DNA of 64,000 nt from Porticoccaceae bacterium (GCA_018664075.1 JABJOY010000034.1:1-64000), one strand, 5' to 3'; positions 7,997 through 17,960 are shown, numbered from the stretch's first letter. The notes: generated by a model not told the origin, from the letters alone. Numbers and translations: made by a program.

Positions 7997-9730
7997 CTAC
8001 TTCAGGGGTGCTGGCACGCCTTCAAACACCGTGCCCCAGATTTTTATATCTTTAATGCGCTTGGGGGCGACTCGGTAAGGGTCGGACTCAAGTATGGTGA
8101 AATCAGCGTTTTTGCCGGCGCGAATCGACCCAATTTTATCTTCCCAGCCCATCACCCAGGCTGCATCAATGGTAATAGCACGCAGGCCAGCCTCCAGGCT
8201 CACTCGCTCATTTTTGCCAGTTAGATTGCCATTGATGGTAACGCGGTTAACCGCCGCAGAGACCAGAGTTAAAGGCTCCAGCGGTGCCATTGGGCTGTCG
8301 GAGTGAAAGGCAAAGGGCATACCCAGTCGCTCTAGTGACCCGAGCCGAACCATCTGGTTGCCGCGGTCGGCGCCAAGCCACTGGTCGCTGTAGATATCGC
8401 TGAGAATAAAATGGTAGTAGGGGTTGGCGGACACCACAGCGCCCAATTCTGCCAGCTGGCGGTTTTGATCTTCAGTGGTGTAGGCAAAATGCTCCAGCGA
8501 CAGACGATGATCAGCAGTGGGTGTGTTGGCCTGTAATGTCTTAAGCAGATTAATCAACATCTCGGCACTGCCATCGCCATTGGTATGAGCATGAATCTGA
8601 TAGCCTTCGTCCCAGAAAGCCTGAGCCCATTTCTCGGTAACATCATGGGGGACCATCCACACACCTTTGTGGCCATCGATATAGCCGGGAAACATAAACT
8701 GCGCCAGCCCACTGTAAATAGCGCCATCGATCATCAGCTTAAACCGGCGATCAAACATCACTCGATGGCTGCTTTCTGCGCGCCATTTGTCCACCTGCTG
8801 TAACGCTTGTTCGATTGTCTGCTTGCGGGCAATAAAGTCGGTAATAATTGGCGTCAAAATAACTCGTGCAGGGGCCTGTGTGCTCTCGACGGTGTGGCGG
8901 ATCAGGCTGATTTCCGCATCTGGGTTACCGAATACACCGGTGCCCATATCCAGCGCTGTTGTCACACCGCCCTGATGCACCATCTGGATAAAGTTTTCCA
9001 TACCTTTGCCAAAGCGTGCAGGGTCAAACAGAAAGGGCATTTTGGGTATTAGCGCATACATACCATTTTCATAAAAGTGGCCCCTTGACCAGTTGGTCAG
9101 CGGGTGGCCCACTAGGTCCGCTTCGGTAACGCCCAGTAGATCAAGAGCTGCGTCATTGGCGATTAATTCATGGAAGGACCGATGCCACAGCATTAACGGT
9201 TGGTCGGGAAATAGCTCAGTCAACTCCTTGCGAAACAAGTAGCCATGCCACAGAGGATGGTAGCCCCAGGCAATAAAGGGAATGGTTTTGTCTGAATGCT
9301 GATTGGCCAGCTTTTTCAAGCGCTTGATATAGGCAGCTGGGCTTTTGGCGCCGGGAAAATCGCCGGTGGGCAATGACCAGTCATCTGGCGCAATAAACGC
9401 AAACTGAGTAAGCACCGCGGGCAGACTAGGGTGGACATGGGGGTCAATAAACCCGGGCATAATGACTTTGCCCTCAAAGCGCCGGTCAATCCGGCTATTG
9501 GTCTGGTTGGTCCAGCTGCTTAAGGATTTCAGACTACCCACGGCGACAATTTTACCCTTAGCGACTGCCACGGCAGTGGCCTCCGGAAGCGCGGGTTCCA
9601 TGGTAATAATTTTCTTTGCGGTGTAGATCACCAGGTTATCAATGAGTTCTGGTGCATCCGAGGCTGCAGCGCTCCAGCTGGTGGGGCTAAGAAATAGGCA
9701 TAAAATGGCGAGTATAATTATTGGTCTCAT
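7997..9730 (-). CDS. Exported YtcJ-type metal-dependent amidohydrolase
   Basis: A 577-residue member of the amidohydrolase superfamily (Amidohydro_3, YtcJ-like). It has a Sec signal peptide ending around SWSAAA. The first metal motif reads IDPHVHP; later come YQIHAHTNGDGS with the conserved histidine, LEHFAY, and FHSDSPMAPLEPL with the metal aspartate. The C-terminal GKNADFTILESDP strand is typical. Such enzymes hydrolyse amide or related bonds in varied, mostly undefined substrates, and this one would act in the periplasm. The ATG at 9730 is preferred to the in-frame GTG at 9739 because it gives a normal signal peptide. It converges on gbuA. A link to guanidino compounds is only positional. 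Confidence 0.87.
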   Translation of the reverse strand: MRPIIILAILCLFLSPTSWSAAASDAPELIDNLVIYTAKKIITMEPALPEATAVAVAKGKIVAVGSLKSLSSWTNQTNSRIDRRFEGKVIMPGFIDPHVHPSLPAVLTQFAFIAPDDWSLPTGDFPGAKSPAAYIKRLKKLANQHSDKTIPFIAWGYHPLWHGYLFRKELTELFPDQPLMLWHRSFHELIANDAALDLLGVTEADLVGHPLTNWSRGHFYENGMYALIPKMPFLFDPARFGKGMENFIQMVHQGGVTTALDMGTGVFGNPDAEISLIRHTVESTQAPARVILTPIITDFIARKQTIEQALQQVDKWRAESSHRVMFDRRFKLMIDGAIYSGLAQFMFPGYIDGHKGVWMVPHDVTEKWAQAFWDEGYQIHAHTNGDGSAEMLINLLKTLQANTPTADHRLSLEHFAYTTEDQNRQLAELGAVVSANPYYHFILSDIYSDQWLGADRGNQMVRLGSLERLGMPFAFHSDSPMAPLEPLTLVSAAVNRVTINGNLTGKNERVSLEAGLRAITIDAAWVMGWEDKIGSIRAGKNADFTILESDPYRVAPKRIKDIKIWGTVFEGVPAPLK

Positions 9731-9873
9731 TGGGCGCACCGGACATTGTCATTATTATTAAGAGGTCGCTTTCTGATAGCCAAAATAGCTTGTTTTGGCC
9801 TAGTATGGCAACCAACAATAGAGTGAAAGATAACAATAATCACTAGGATAATATTTATTAGAGGAGTCACCGC

Positions 9874-10980
9874 ATGAAGACCAAAGCAGCCGTTGCATTT
9901 GGTGCAGGTAAACCACTAGAAGTCGTAGAAGTCGATCTCGACGGCCCCCGAGCAGGGGAAGTTCTGGTTGAAATTAAAGCCACCGGTGTCTGTCATACGG
10001 ACGCATTTACCCTATCCGGCGATGATCCAGAAGGTGCCTTCCCGGCAATTTTGGGTCACGAGGGTGCAGGCGTGGTGGTTGATGTGGGCCCGGGCGTAAA
10101 AAATCTAAAGCCCGGCGACCATGTGATTCCTCTATACACCGCTGAGTGTCGGGAATGTGATTTCTGCCTTAACCCAAAGACCAATCTCTGTCAGGCGGTG
10201 CGTGCTACCCAGGGGCAGGGCGTGATGCCCGATGGCACCAGCAGATTCTCTTTTGAAGGCAAACCCATCCTCCATTATATGGGTTGCTCTACCTTTTCTA
10301 ATTACACCGTGCTGCCAGAAATCTCTCTGGCCAAGGTGCGTGAAGATGCGCCTTTCGACAAGATTTGTTATATCGGCTGTGGTGTTACCACCGGTATTGG
10401 CGCAGTGGCCTTTACTATGAAAGTCGAAGCTGGCTCCACAGTGGCGGTGTTTGGTCTGGGCGGTATCGGCCTCAATGTGATTCAGGGGGCCAAAATGGTC
10501 GGCGCCACCAGAATTATTGGTATTGATTTAAACCCAGCCCGCGCTGTACTGGGCAAGCAGTTTGGTATGACTGATTTCATAAACCCCCGCGAGGTGGAGA
10601 ATGTGGTCGACCATATTATTGATATGACCGGCGGTGGTGTGGATTACAGCTTTGAGTGCATAGGTAATGTAGAGGTTATGCGTCAGGCGCTGGAATGCTG
10701 CCATAAAGGCTGGGGTGAAAGCTGTATTGTAGGTGTGGCTGGTGCCGGCAAAGAGATTGCTACCCGACCATTCCAACTGGTGACGGGCCGTTCCTGGCGC
10801 GGTACCGCCTTTGGTGGCGCTCGCGGTCGCACCGATGTACCCAAGATTGTGGACTGGTATATGGATGGCAAGATTAATATCGATGATCTGATTACCCATA
10901 AAATGCCACTGGAAGATATCAATAAGGCCTTTGATTTAATGCATGCGGGCGAGAGTATTAGATCAGTTGTTGAGTTTTAA
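9874..10980 (+). CDS. frmA: S-(hydroxymethyl)glutathione dehydrogenase (class III alcohol dehydrogenase)
   Basis: Oxidises S-hydroxymethylglutathione, the spontaneous adduct of formaldehyde and glutathione, to S-formylglutathione with NAD+. The protein has the family's standard 368 residues. It contains the catalytic zinc region [12 protein letters not shown] and GHEGAGVV, the four-cysteine structural zinc site in [15 protein letters not shown], and the [12 protein letters not shown] nucleotide loop. The ribosome site AGAGGAG precedes the ATG. The next gene, 13 bases downstream, encodes the hydrolase for the product and is certainly in the same operon; formate dehydrogenase follows. The pair is a formaldehyde detoxification or dissimilation module. 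Also named adhC or adhI in other species. Confidence 0.96.
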   Translation: MKTKAAVAFGAGKPLEVVEVDLDGPRAGEVLVEIKATGVCHTDAFTLSGDDPEGAFPAILGHEGAGVVVDVGPGVKNLKPGDHVIPLYTAECRECDFCLNPKTNLCQAVRATQGQGVMPDGTSRFSFEGKPILHYMGCSTFSNYTVLPEISLAKVREDAPFDKICYIGCGVTTGIGAVAFTMKVEAGSTVAVFGLGGIGLNVIQGAKMVGATRIIGIDLNPARAVLGKQFGMTDFINPREVENVVDHIIDMTGGGVDYSFECIGNVEVMRQALECCHKGWGESCIVGVAGAGKEIATRPFQLVTGRSWRGTAFGGARGRTDVPKIVDWYMDGKINIDDLITHKMPLEDINKAFDLMHAGESIRSVVEF

Positions 10981-10993
10981 GGCGGAATTCTAA

Positions 10994-11854
10994 ATGACAC
11001 TTGAAAAGATTGGCGCCAACCACAGCTTTGGTGGCCAGCAGCTGCGCTACAAGCATCAGTCCGCTGTGCTTAATTGCGAGATGACATTCTCCATTTATCT
11101 GCCACCTCAAGCCGAGCAGGGGCCAGTGCCAGTGCCAGTGCTGTATTGGTTATCTGGCCTGACCTGTACCGATGAGAACTTTGTGCAAAAGGCCGGAGCC
11201 CAACAGCATGCAGCAGAGCATGGTATTGCCATTGTCTGTCCGGATACCAGCCCCAGGGGCGAGGGCGTGGCCGATGACCCGGAAGGTGCCTACGATATGG
11301 GTCTGGGCGCCGGGTTTTATGTGAATGCCACCGAAGAGCCCTGGGCCAAGCATTACCAGATGTACAGCTATATAGTCGAAGAGCTGCCGACATTGATTAA
11401 TGTCGAGTTTCCAATGGACAGTGCAAGGGCATCAATTTCAGGGCATTCCATGGGTGGCCATGGCGCGCTGACCATAGCGTTAAAGAATCCGGGCCAGTTT
11501 AAATCGGTGTCGGCATTTTCACCGATCTGTTCGCCGTTAAATTGCCCCTGGGGCGATAAAACTTTGGGCAACTATCTTGGCAGCAACCGCGATACCTGGG
11601 CCCAGTACGATACTGTAGCTCTGGTAGGTCAGGCCACAGAGCATCTGCCGGTGCTGGTAGATCAGGGTGAAGGAGATAACTTTCTTGAGGAGCAGCTTAA
11701 AACGCCACTGCTGATTGAGGCGGCAAAAAAGGCCAGTTTCCCTATGGATATTCGCCTGCACCCGGAATACGACCACAGCTACTTTTTTATTGCTACGTTT
11801 ATAGGGGAGCATATGGCTTTTCATGCTCGTGCACTCGGGGCTGGCAAGGCATAG
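10994..11854 (+). CDS. fghA: S-formylglutathione hydrolase
   Basis: Hydrolyses S-formylglutathione to formate and glutathione, the second step of glutathione-linked formaldehyde oxidation. The 286-residue alpha/beta hydrolase (esterase D family) shows the oxyanion segment YWLSGLTCTDENF, the nucleophile elbow SGHSMGGHG with Ser152, and the catalytic His in EYDHSYFF. Length and motifs match the family exactly (FrmB, YeiG, EstD). The ribosome site AAGGCGG lies before the start, and the gene sits 13 bases after frmA. The formate produced is the substrate of the formate dehydrogenase operon that begins 146 bases later. Confidence 0.95.
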   Translation: MTLEKIGANHSFGGQQLRYKHQSAVLNCEMTFSIYLPPQAEQGPVPVPVLYWLSGLTCTDENFVQKAGAQQHAAEHGIAIVCPDTSPRGEGVADDPEGAYDMGLGAGFYVNATEEPWAKHYQMYSYIVEELPTLINVEFPMDSARASISGHSMGGHGALTIALKNPGQFKSVSAFSPICSPLNCPWGDKTLGNYLGSNRDTWAQYDTVALVGQATEHLPVLVDQGEGDNFLEEQLKTPLLIEAAKKASFPMDIRLHPEYDHSYFFIATFIGEHMAFHARALGAGKA

Positions 11855-12000
11855 AGTAGCGGTCCTTATTAGATAAATAAGAGTCGCTTAGGGCCCGAAA
11901 CTACTGGGGTTATGGTGGTAGACTGCGCCCGAAACAGGGTTGGCTTTATGCATTTATTGCTAGAGCATTGGCGTAACGGAGCAACAGGAGTTGTTTAGAC

Positions 12001-12489
12001 GTGGAAACAAGCGCACAAAATACCGCTGATATCAGTCATCTTGTGACTCAATACAAGGCCGTGCCCGGTGGTCTGCTGCCGCTTTTGCACGCCATTCAGG
12101 CGGAACTGGGCTATGTCCCGGATACCACAGTGCCTGCGATTGCCACCGGCCTTAATCTCTCCCGCGCCGAAGTTCACGGTGTAATCAGTTTCTACCATGA
12201 CTTTAAAACCCACCCAGTGGGCCAGCATACAGTGCAGATCTGCCGTTCCGAAGCCTGCCAGTCCATGGGCTCGCGCCAGCTGGAGGCCCATGCCAAAGCA
12301 TTGCTGGGGATTGACTATCATGAGACGACCGAAGATGGCGCTATTACATTAGAGCCAGTGTACTGCCTGGGCAACTGTGCCTGCTCACCCTCAGTGCGCA
12401 TTAACAATGATATTTATGCCCGTGTGGATGCCGAGCGTTTTGATGATCTCATGGCTGATATAAAGGCTCCTGTGGGAGAGCCCAAATGA
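12001..12489 (+). CDS. fdsG: NAD-dependent formate dehydrogenase gamma subunit (NuoE-like)
   Basis: A 162-residue thioredoxin-like [2Fe-2S] subunit equivalent to NuoE of complex I. Four ligands of the cluster are visible: CRSEAC in the middle, then CLGNCAC near the end. It works with FdsB in moving electrons from the molybdenum subunit to NAD+. It starts with GTG, preceded by CAGGAG. The stop overlaps the start of fdsB by four bases (ATGA), so translation is coupled. The family also includes the HoxE/NuoE subunits, but the downstream molybdopterin subunit fixes the assignment. Confidence 0.93.
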   Translation: METSAQNTADISHLVTQYKAVPGGLLPLLHAIQAELGYVPDTTVPAIATGLNLSRAEVHGVISFYHDFKTHPVGQHTVQICRSEACQSMGSRQLEAHAKALLGIDYHETTEDGAITLEPVYCLGNCACSPSVRINNDIYARVDAERFDDLMADIKAPVGEPK

Positions 12490-14051
12490 GTATTTACATT
12501 CCTCAGGATACCACTGCTCTAGCCCTTGGTGCGGAAGCTGTGGCTCGTGTATTGCAAGCTGCCGGTGTTGAGCCAGTGCGCAATGGTTCTCGCGGACTGT
12601 TCTGGTTAGAGCCTCTGCTTGAAGTTGATACTGAGGATGGGCGTATTGGTTTTGGGCCGGTAACCAATAAAGATATTCCCGGTATTCTCGATGCCCTAGA
12701 AACCGATGCCAGCAGTCATCATCTGTATCTGGGGCAGGTTGAGAAAATTGAATATCTGGCCAGCCAGCAGCGCCTGACCTATGCCCGTGCCGGGCTGGGT
12801 GATCCGGTTTGTCTGGATAATTATCAAGCCCTGAATGGTTTTGTGGGTTTGAGCAATGCATTGCAAATGGATGGTCAGCAGATTGTTGATCAGGTAAAAG
12901 ACTCCGGCCTGCGCGGTCGTGGTGGTGCAGCTTTTCCCGCCGGTATTAAATGGCAGACGGTTTTAGACTGCGACTCAGAGCAAAAATATATTGTCTGCAA
13001 TGCCGATGAAGGAGACTCCGGAACCTTTGCCGACCGGCTGGTAATGGAAGCCGATCCCTATCAACTGATCGAAGGCATGACTGTCGCCGGTCTGGCAGTA
13101 GGCGCCAATCAGGGTTATATCTATCTGCGCTCCGAATACCCGGTTGCTCACAAGCTATTAAATATTGCTATCGAACGAGCAGTAGAAGCCAACTTTCTTG
13201 GCGACAATATTCAGGGCTCCGGCAAAACCTTTCATCTGGAAGTGCGTCTGGGCGCCGGTGCCTATATCTGTGGTGAAGAGACCTCATTGCTGGACAGTCT
13301 GGAAGGCAAGCGCGGCATGGTGCGCGCTAAGCCGCCATTACCTGCGATTGAAGGCTTATTTGGCAAGCCAACAGTAGTCAACAATGTGCTGACACTGGCT
13401 GCAATCTCAACTATTTTGGAGCAGGGCGCAGAGGCCTATCAGAACTTTGGTATGGGCCGCTCAAGGGGCACCTTGGCCATCCAGCTGGCGGGTAATATTA
13501 AACGCGGCGGTCTGATCGAACTGGCGTTTGGTGTGACCCTGCGTGAAGTGGTTGAAGACTATGGGCAGGGCACTCACAGTGGTCGTCCTATTCGCGCCAT
13601 TCAGGTGGGTGGGCCACTGGGGGCATTTTTGCCCGAGTCTCAGTGGGATACACCCATGGACTACGAAGCATTTGCGGCGATTAAAGCCATGATTGGCCAT
13701 GGCGGTATTGTGGTGTTTGATGATAGTGCCGATATGGCAGCGCAGGCGAGGTTTGCTATGGAATTCTGTGTGGTGGAATCCTGTGGTAAGTGCACACCTT
13801 GCAGGATTGGTTCGGTACGCGGTGTAGAAGTGATCGACCGTATCGTGGCCAATGAAAACCGCGATGATAATTTAATTCTGTTGCATGAACTGTGCGACAC
13901 CATGGAGCTGGGCTCCCTCTGTGCCATGGGTGGCATGACACCGTTTCCTGTGCGCAGTGCGTTAACCCACTTTCAGGAAGATTTTTTTGTGCAAGACGCC
14001 GCAGGCCCATTATTAGAAGAGGCTACAGGCGTTAGCCCGGGAGGGAAATAG
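12486..14051 (+). CDS. fdsB: NAD-dependent formate dehydrogenase beta subunit (NuoF-like)
   Basis: The 521-residue diaphorase subunit binds FMN, NAD(H) and one [4Fe-4S] cluster. After an N-terminal thioredoxin-like part, the FMN/NAD block is seen as GLRGRGGAAFPAGIKW, CNADEGDSGTFADR and GAGAYICGEETSLL. The cluster motif ESCGKCTPCRIG is followed by the later cysteine in GSLCAMGG. It receives electrons from FdsA through FdsG and reduces NAD+. It overlaps fdsG by four bases and is separated by one base from fdsA, typical of the soluble fds operon (as in Cupriavidus necator and Rhodobacter capsulatus). Length and motifs are complete. Confidence 0.95.
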   Translation: MSIYIPQDTTALALGAEAVARVLQAAGVEPVRNGSRGLFWLEPLLEVDTEDGRIGFGPVTNKDIPGILDALETDASSHHLYLGQVEKIEYLASQQRLTYARAGLGDPVCLDNYQALNGFVGLSNALQMDGQQIVDQVKDSGLRGRGGAAFPAGIKWQTVLDCDSEQKYIVCNADEGDSGTFADRLVMEADPYQLIEGMTVAGLAVGANQGYIYLRSEYPVAHKLLNIAIERAVEANFLGDNIQGSGKTFHLEVRLGAGAYICGEETSLLDSLEGKRGMVRAKPPLPAIEGLFGKPTVVNNVLTLAAISTILEQGAEAYQNFGMGRSRGTLAIQLAGNIKRGGLIELAFGVTLREVVEDYGQGTHSGRPIRAIQVGGPLGAFLPESQWDTPMDYEAFAAIKAMIGHGGIVVFDDSADMAAQARFAMEFCVVESCGKCTPCRIGSVRGVEVIDRIVANENRDDNLILLHELCDTMELGSLCAMGGMTPFPVRSALTHFQEDFFVQDAAGPLLEEATGVSPGGK

Positions 14052-14052
14052 C

Positions 14053-16914
14053 ATGTTGGAATTCTACGAACCCCAAGCAGATTACGGCACCCCAGAAAGC
14101 ACCAGCACCGAGCTGGTGACCCTGAGTATAGATGGCGTAGAAGTCACAGTGCCGGCAGGCACCTCAGTTATGCGCGCCGCCGCCGAGAGCGGTGTTAAAG
14201 TGCCGCGCCTCTGTGCCACAGACCAACTAAAGTCCTTTGGCTCCTGCCGCGTCTGTCTGGTAGAAATTGAAGGTCGCCGTGGTTTTCCAGCCTCCTGCAC
14301 CACCAATGTAGAAGCAGGTATGGAAGTCAGAACCCAGTCCGATGAAATTGCCAAGCTGCGTCGCAATGTGATGGAGCTGTATATCTCCGATCATCCGCTG
14401 GACTGCCTGACCTGCCCAACCAATGGCGACTGCGAACTGCAAGACACTGCTGGTGAGCTGGGTCTGCGCTCGGTGCGCTACGGCTTTGAGGGTGAGAACC
14501 ATCTGCAGGCCGAAAAAGATGAGTCCAACCCCTATTTCACCTTCGATGCCTCCAAGTGCATTGTCTGCTCACGCTGTGTGCGTGCCTGCGAAGAGGTGCA
14601 GGGCACCTTTGCCCTGACCATCGACGGCCGTGGCTTTGAATCCAAAGTGAGCGCCAGTCAGGCCGAAGACTTTATGGATTCCGAATGTGTCTCCTGTGGT
14701 GCCTGTGTCAATGCCTGCCCAACCGCCACATTAACCGAAAAAAGTATTATTGAAGCCGGCAAGCCCGAGCATGCCGTCACCACCACCTGTGCTTATTGCG
14801 GCGTGGGCTGCTCGTTTAAAGCCGAAATGAAAGGCAATCAAGTTGTGCGCATGACCCCCTACAAGGACGGCAAGGCCAACGAGGGCCATGCCTGTGTTAA
14901 GGGCCGCTTTGCCTTTGGTTATGCCACCCATAAAGACCGCATCACCGTACCCATGATTCGCGATTCCATTGATGATCCTTGGAAAGAAGTGTCCTGGGAA
15001 GAAGCAGTCAGCTACACAGCCAAACGTTTTAAGGCGATTCAGGCAGAGTATGGCCGCACCAGTATTGGCGCCATCTCATCTTCAAGATGCACCAATGAAG
15101 AAGTGTATCTGGTACAAAAAATGGTCCGCGCCGGGTTTGGCAATAACAATGTCGACACCTGCGCCCGGGTGTGCCATTCCCCCACCGGCTTTGGTTTAAA
15201 AACCACCTTGGGTGAGTCGGCTGGTACTCAAACTTTTGCCTCAGTCGCCGATGCCGATGTGGTTGTGGTGATGGGTGCCAACCCAACAGAAGCCCATCCG
15301 GTATTTGGATCAAGACTAAAGCGACGCCTGCGAGAAGGCGCCAAACTAATTGTTATAGACCCGCGCAAAATTGAACTGGTTAGCGCGCCCCATATTAAAG
15401 CCGACCATCATCTGCCAGTGCGCCCGGGCACCAATGTGGTAGTGCTCAATGCACTGGCCCATGTGATTGTTAGCGAAGGCTTGGAAGACCGCGCCTATAT
15501 TGAACAACGCTGCGATATGCCCGAGTTTGAACAATGGCTGGCCTTTATAAAGGACGAGCGCCATAGCCCAGAGAACACCGAACAATTTAGTGGCGTACCC
15601 GCCGCTGATCTGCGCGCTGCGGCCAGGCTCTATGCCACCGCCGGCAATGGCGCCATTTTCTATGGCCTGGGTGTAACTGAGCACAGCCAGGGTTCCACTG
15701 CGGTTATGGGTATAGCCAACCTCGCCATGCTGACCGGCAATATTGGTCGCGATGGTGTTGGCGTCAACCCACTGCGCGGCCAAAATAATGTGCAGGGCTC
15801 CTGCGATATGGGCTCATTCCCCCATGAGCTGCCCGGTTACCGCCATATCTCCGACGGCGCCACCAGAGCTTTATTTGAAGGGGAGTGGGGCGTCAGTCTG
15901 GATTCAGAACCCGGCCTGCGTATCCCCAATATGTTTGATGCCGCTATCGAAGGCGAGTTTAAAGGCCTGTATTGTCAGGGCGAAGATATAGCCCAGTCTG
16001 ACCCCAATACTCAGCATGTAGAGGCAGCCTTGCGCGCCATTGACTGTTTGGTGGTGCAGGATATCTTCCTTAACGAGACCGCCAAATTTGCCCATGTATT
16101 TTTGCCCGGCGCTTCGTTTTTGGAAAAAGACGGCACCTTTACTAATGCCGAGCGCCGTATCTCCAGAGTGCGCAAAGCCATGCCACCCCTAAGTGGCAAA
16201 GCCGACTGGGAGGGCACCATGGCCCTGGCCAATGCACTGGGTTGCGAGATGAACTACAGCCACCCCTCAGAAATAATGGACGAGATAGCGCGCCTGACCC
16301 CAACCTTTAATGGCGTCTCCTATGCCAAGCTGGAACAGCAGGGCAGCATTCAGTGGCCCTGTAATGACAACACCCCAGAGGGCACACCCATCATGCATAT
16401 TGATGAATTTGTGCGCGGCAAAGGCTTCTTTGCCATGACCGAGTATGTGCCCACCGAAGAGCGCGCCAACCGCAAGTTCCCGCTGCTGCTCACCACCGGC
16501 CGCATACTGTCCCAGTACAATGTAGGCGCCCAAACCAGACGCACCGACAATAGCTCATGGCACGGCGAAGATCTGATAGAGATTCACCCGCACGATGCTG
16601 AAGAGCGCGGTATAAACCAGGGCGACTGGGTAGGCATTAACAGCAGGGTGGGCGACACCGTGCTGCGCGCCAATATCACTGAGCGGGTAAAACCCGGTGT
16701 GGTCTACACCACCTTTCACCACCCGGTATCCGGCGCCAATGTAATCACCACCGACAATAGCGACTGGGCCACCAACTGCCCAGAGTACAAAGTGACCGCC
16801 GTGCAGTTGAGTAAGGTAACAGCGCCCTCCAACTGGCAGTCGCGACAACAGTCTTTTGATAAGCAACAGCAAGGCTTGTTACAGAAAGCCCAGTTGCAGG
16901 AAGCGCGTAACTAA
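14053..16914 (+). CDS. fdsA: NAD-dependent formate dehydrogenase alpha (molybdopterin) subunit
   Basis: Catalytic subunit, 953 residues, oxidising formate to CO2 at a bis-MGD molybdenum centre. Cofactor sites in order: a [2Fe-2S] ferredoxin domain (Cys54, 65, 68, 82), the NuoG-like site (His114, Cys118, 121, 127), two ferredoxin-type [4Fe-4S] clusters (Cys169-179 and 212-222), and the proximal [4Fe-4S] (Cys246, 249, 253, 281). The molybdenum ligand is Cys374 in ARVCHSPTG, so this is a cysteine enzyme, not a selenoprotein. The C-terminal molybdopterin-binding domain is intact. Its soluble NAD-linked form fits growth or detoxification with formate made by frmA-fghA. The cofactor genes lie 2.8 kb downstream. 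Confidence 0.96.
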   Translation: MLEFYEPQADYGTPESTSTELVTLSIDGVEVTVPAGTSVMRAAAESGVKVPRLCATDQLKSFGSCRVCLVEIEGRRGFPASCTTNVEAGMEVRTQSDEIAKLRRNVMELYISDHPLDCLTCPTNGDCELQDTAGELGLRSVRYGFEGENHLQAEKDESNPYFTFDASKCIVCSRCVRACEEVQGTFALTIDGRGFESKVSASQAEDFMDSECVSCGACVNACPTATLTEKSIIEAGKPEHAVTTTCAYCGVGCSFKAEMKGNQVVRMTPYKDGKANEGHACVKGRFAFGYATHKDRITVPMIRDSIDDPWKEVSWEEAVSYTAKRFKAIQAEYGRTSIGAISSSRCTNEEVYLVQKMVRAGFGNNNVDTCARVCHSPTGFGLKTTLGESAGTQTFASVADADVVVVMGANPTEAHPVFGSRLKRRLREGAKLIVIDPRKIELVSAPHIKADHHLPVRPGTNVVVLNALAHVIVSEGLEDRAYIEQRCDMPEFEQWLAFIKDERHSPENTEQFSGVPAADLRAAARLYATAGNGAIFYGLGVTEHSQGSTAVMGIANLAMLTGNIGRDGVGVNPLRGQNNVQGSCDMGSFPHELPGYRHISDGATRALFEGEWGVSLDSEPGLRIPNMFDAAIEGEFKGLYCQGEDIAQSDPNTQHVEAALRAIDCLVVQDIFLNETAKFAHVFLPGASFLEKDGTFTNAERRISRVRKAMPPLSGKADWEGTMALANALGCEMNYSHPSEIMDEIARLTPTFNGVSYAKLEQQGSIQWPCNDNTPEGTPIMHIDEFVRGKGFFAMTEYVPTEERANRKFPLLLTTGRILSQYNVGAQTRRTDNSSWHGEDLIEIHPHDAEERGINQGDWVGINSRVGDTVLRANITERVKPGVVYTTFHHPVSGANVITTDNSDWATNCPEYKVTAVQLSKVTAPSNWQSRQQSFDKQQQGLLQKAQLQEARN

Positions 16915-16915
16915 A

Positions 16916-17707
16916 GTGAGCACAGGCAGTTCAGATAAGGTAGCGCGCGCCGTCTGGAATGCCGGAGAGATCAGCGAGGGCTCCGACTATGTTGCCACAG
17001 AGACAGCCGTGGCCATGGTCTACAACGGCATCTCCCATGTAGTGATGATGGCAACCCCCGCAGACCTAAAAGACTTTGCCCTGGGGTTTAGCCTCAGTGA
17101 AGGCATATTAACCTCAGCCAAACAGCTGCTGGATTGTGAACAGATAGCAACTGATAAAGGCATAGAGCTGGCCCTAACCATAACCGCCGAACCCTTTGCC
17201 AAACTCAAAGAGCGCCGCCGCAATCTGTTAGGGCGCACCGGCTGCGGGCTCTGTGGCGCCGAATCATTAGAGCAGGCGATCACCACAGCCAACAGCATTA
17301 GCGCCGAGCTAAGCATCAGCCACAGTGCCCTGCAGCGAGCCATAGCCGCACTGGGCGGTGAGCAGCAGCTACAGCAACAAACCGGCGCAGTCCATGGTGC
17401 TGCCTGGTGTAGCAAAGAGGGCGAGATACTGCTGCTGAGAGAAGATGTAGGCCGCCACAATGCCCTGGATAAATTATTAGGTGCCATAAGCAAACAGGAA
17501 CCCACCGAGGGTTTTGTGTTGGTTACCAGCAGAGCCAGCTACGAAATGGTCTCCAAAACCGCCAGCGCCAATATCCCCTTATTGGCCGCAGTATCGGCCC
17601 CCACATCTCTGGCCATAGAGCTGGCCGAGACAGCGGGTTTAACCTTGGTAGGCTTTAGCAGAACAGGTCGGCATGTAATCTATGCCCATGGCCAAAGAAT
17701 TAACTGA
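16916..17707 (+). CDS. fdhD: Formate dehydrogenase sulfurtransferase FdhD/FdsC
   Basis: Transfers sulfur from a cysteine desulfurase to the bis-MGD cofactor before its insertion into FdsA, which formate dehydrogenase needs for activity. The 263-residue protein has the sulfur-carrying CGLCG loop in GRTGCGLCGAESL, the central EDVGRHNALDK motif, and the C-terminal segment around VTSRASYEM. The reading frame is open 20 codons upstream inside fdsA, but the GTG at 16916, one base after the fdsA stop and with an AGGAAG ribosome site, is the sensible start. Called fdsC in the fdsGBACD operons of other bacteria, whose order is preserved here. Confidence 0.93.
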   Translation: MSTGSSDKVARAVWNAGEISEGSDYVATETAVAMVYNGISHVVMMATPADLKDFALGFSLSEGILTSAKQLLDCEQIATDKGIELALTITAEPFAKLKERRRNLLGRTGCGLCGAESLEQAITTANSISAELSISHSALQRAIAALGGEQQLQQQTGAVHGAAWCSKEGEILLLREDVGRHNALDKLLGAISKQEPTEGFVLVTSRASYEMVSKTASANIPLLAAVSAPTSLAIELAETAGLTLVGFSRTGRHVIYAHGQRIN

Positions 17708-17717
17708 GAAAAAAAAC

Positions 17718-17960
17718 ATGTCAGCATCAAAACTCGACCGCTTAGTAAAAATGATGAATCAGATTGCTCTAAATATGAGTGCCAATGGCACTGATAAAAT
17801 GGTGGCCGATCAGGTGGCTCAGCACCTGGAAAAGTTTTGGTCACCGCCGATGAAAAACTTGATTACTGAACAGGCAGCTGGGGCTGATATTGGGCTTACG
17901 CCTATTGCCCAGTTGGCGGTTAAGAATCTGTTGGTTATGCAGGAAGCCAAACGCGCGTAG
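17718..17960 (+). CDS. fdsD: Formate dehydrogenase delta subunit
   Basis: An 80-residue, mostly helical protein of the FdsD family, recognised by KLDRLVKMMNQIALNM near the start and VADQVAQHLEKFWSPPMK in the middle. FdsD is the last gene of the fds operon in several Proteobacteria and is needed for assembly or stability of the enzyme. Its biochemistry is poorly defined. I chose the ATG at 17718, ten bases after the fdhD stop; an in-frame ATG at 17682 inside fdhD would add 12 residues unlike the family. No clear terminator follows. Confidence 0.85.
   Translation: MSASKLDRLVKMMNQIALNMSANGTDKMVADQVAQHLEKFWSPPMKNLITEQAAGADIGLTPIAQLAVKNLLVMQEAKRA

Noticed and set aside
11010..11019. TTGGCGCCAA palindrome identical to the candidate operator before dehydrogenase pair 3
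   Set aside because: It lies inside the fghA coding sequence (Ile-Gly-Ala-Asn codons), far from a start that would need control; taken as chance.
11855..12000. Possible sigma-54 promoter before fdsG
   Set aside because: TGGC and TTGC elements are present, but the spacing between them is about five bases too long for the -24/-12 consensus.
14053..16914. Selenocysteine at the molybdenum site of FdsA
   Set aside because: The residue is encoded by an ordinary cysteine codon in ARVCHSPTG and no in-frame TGA occurs.
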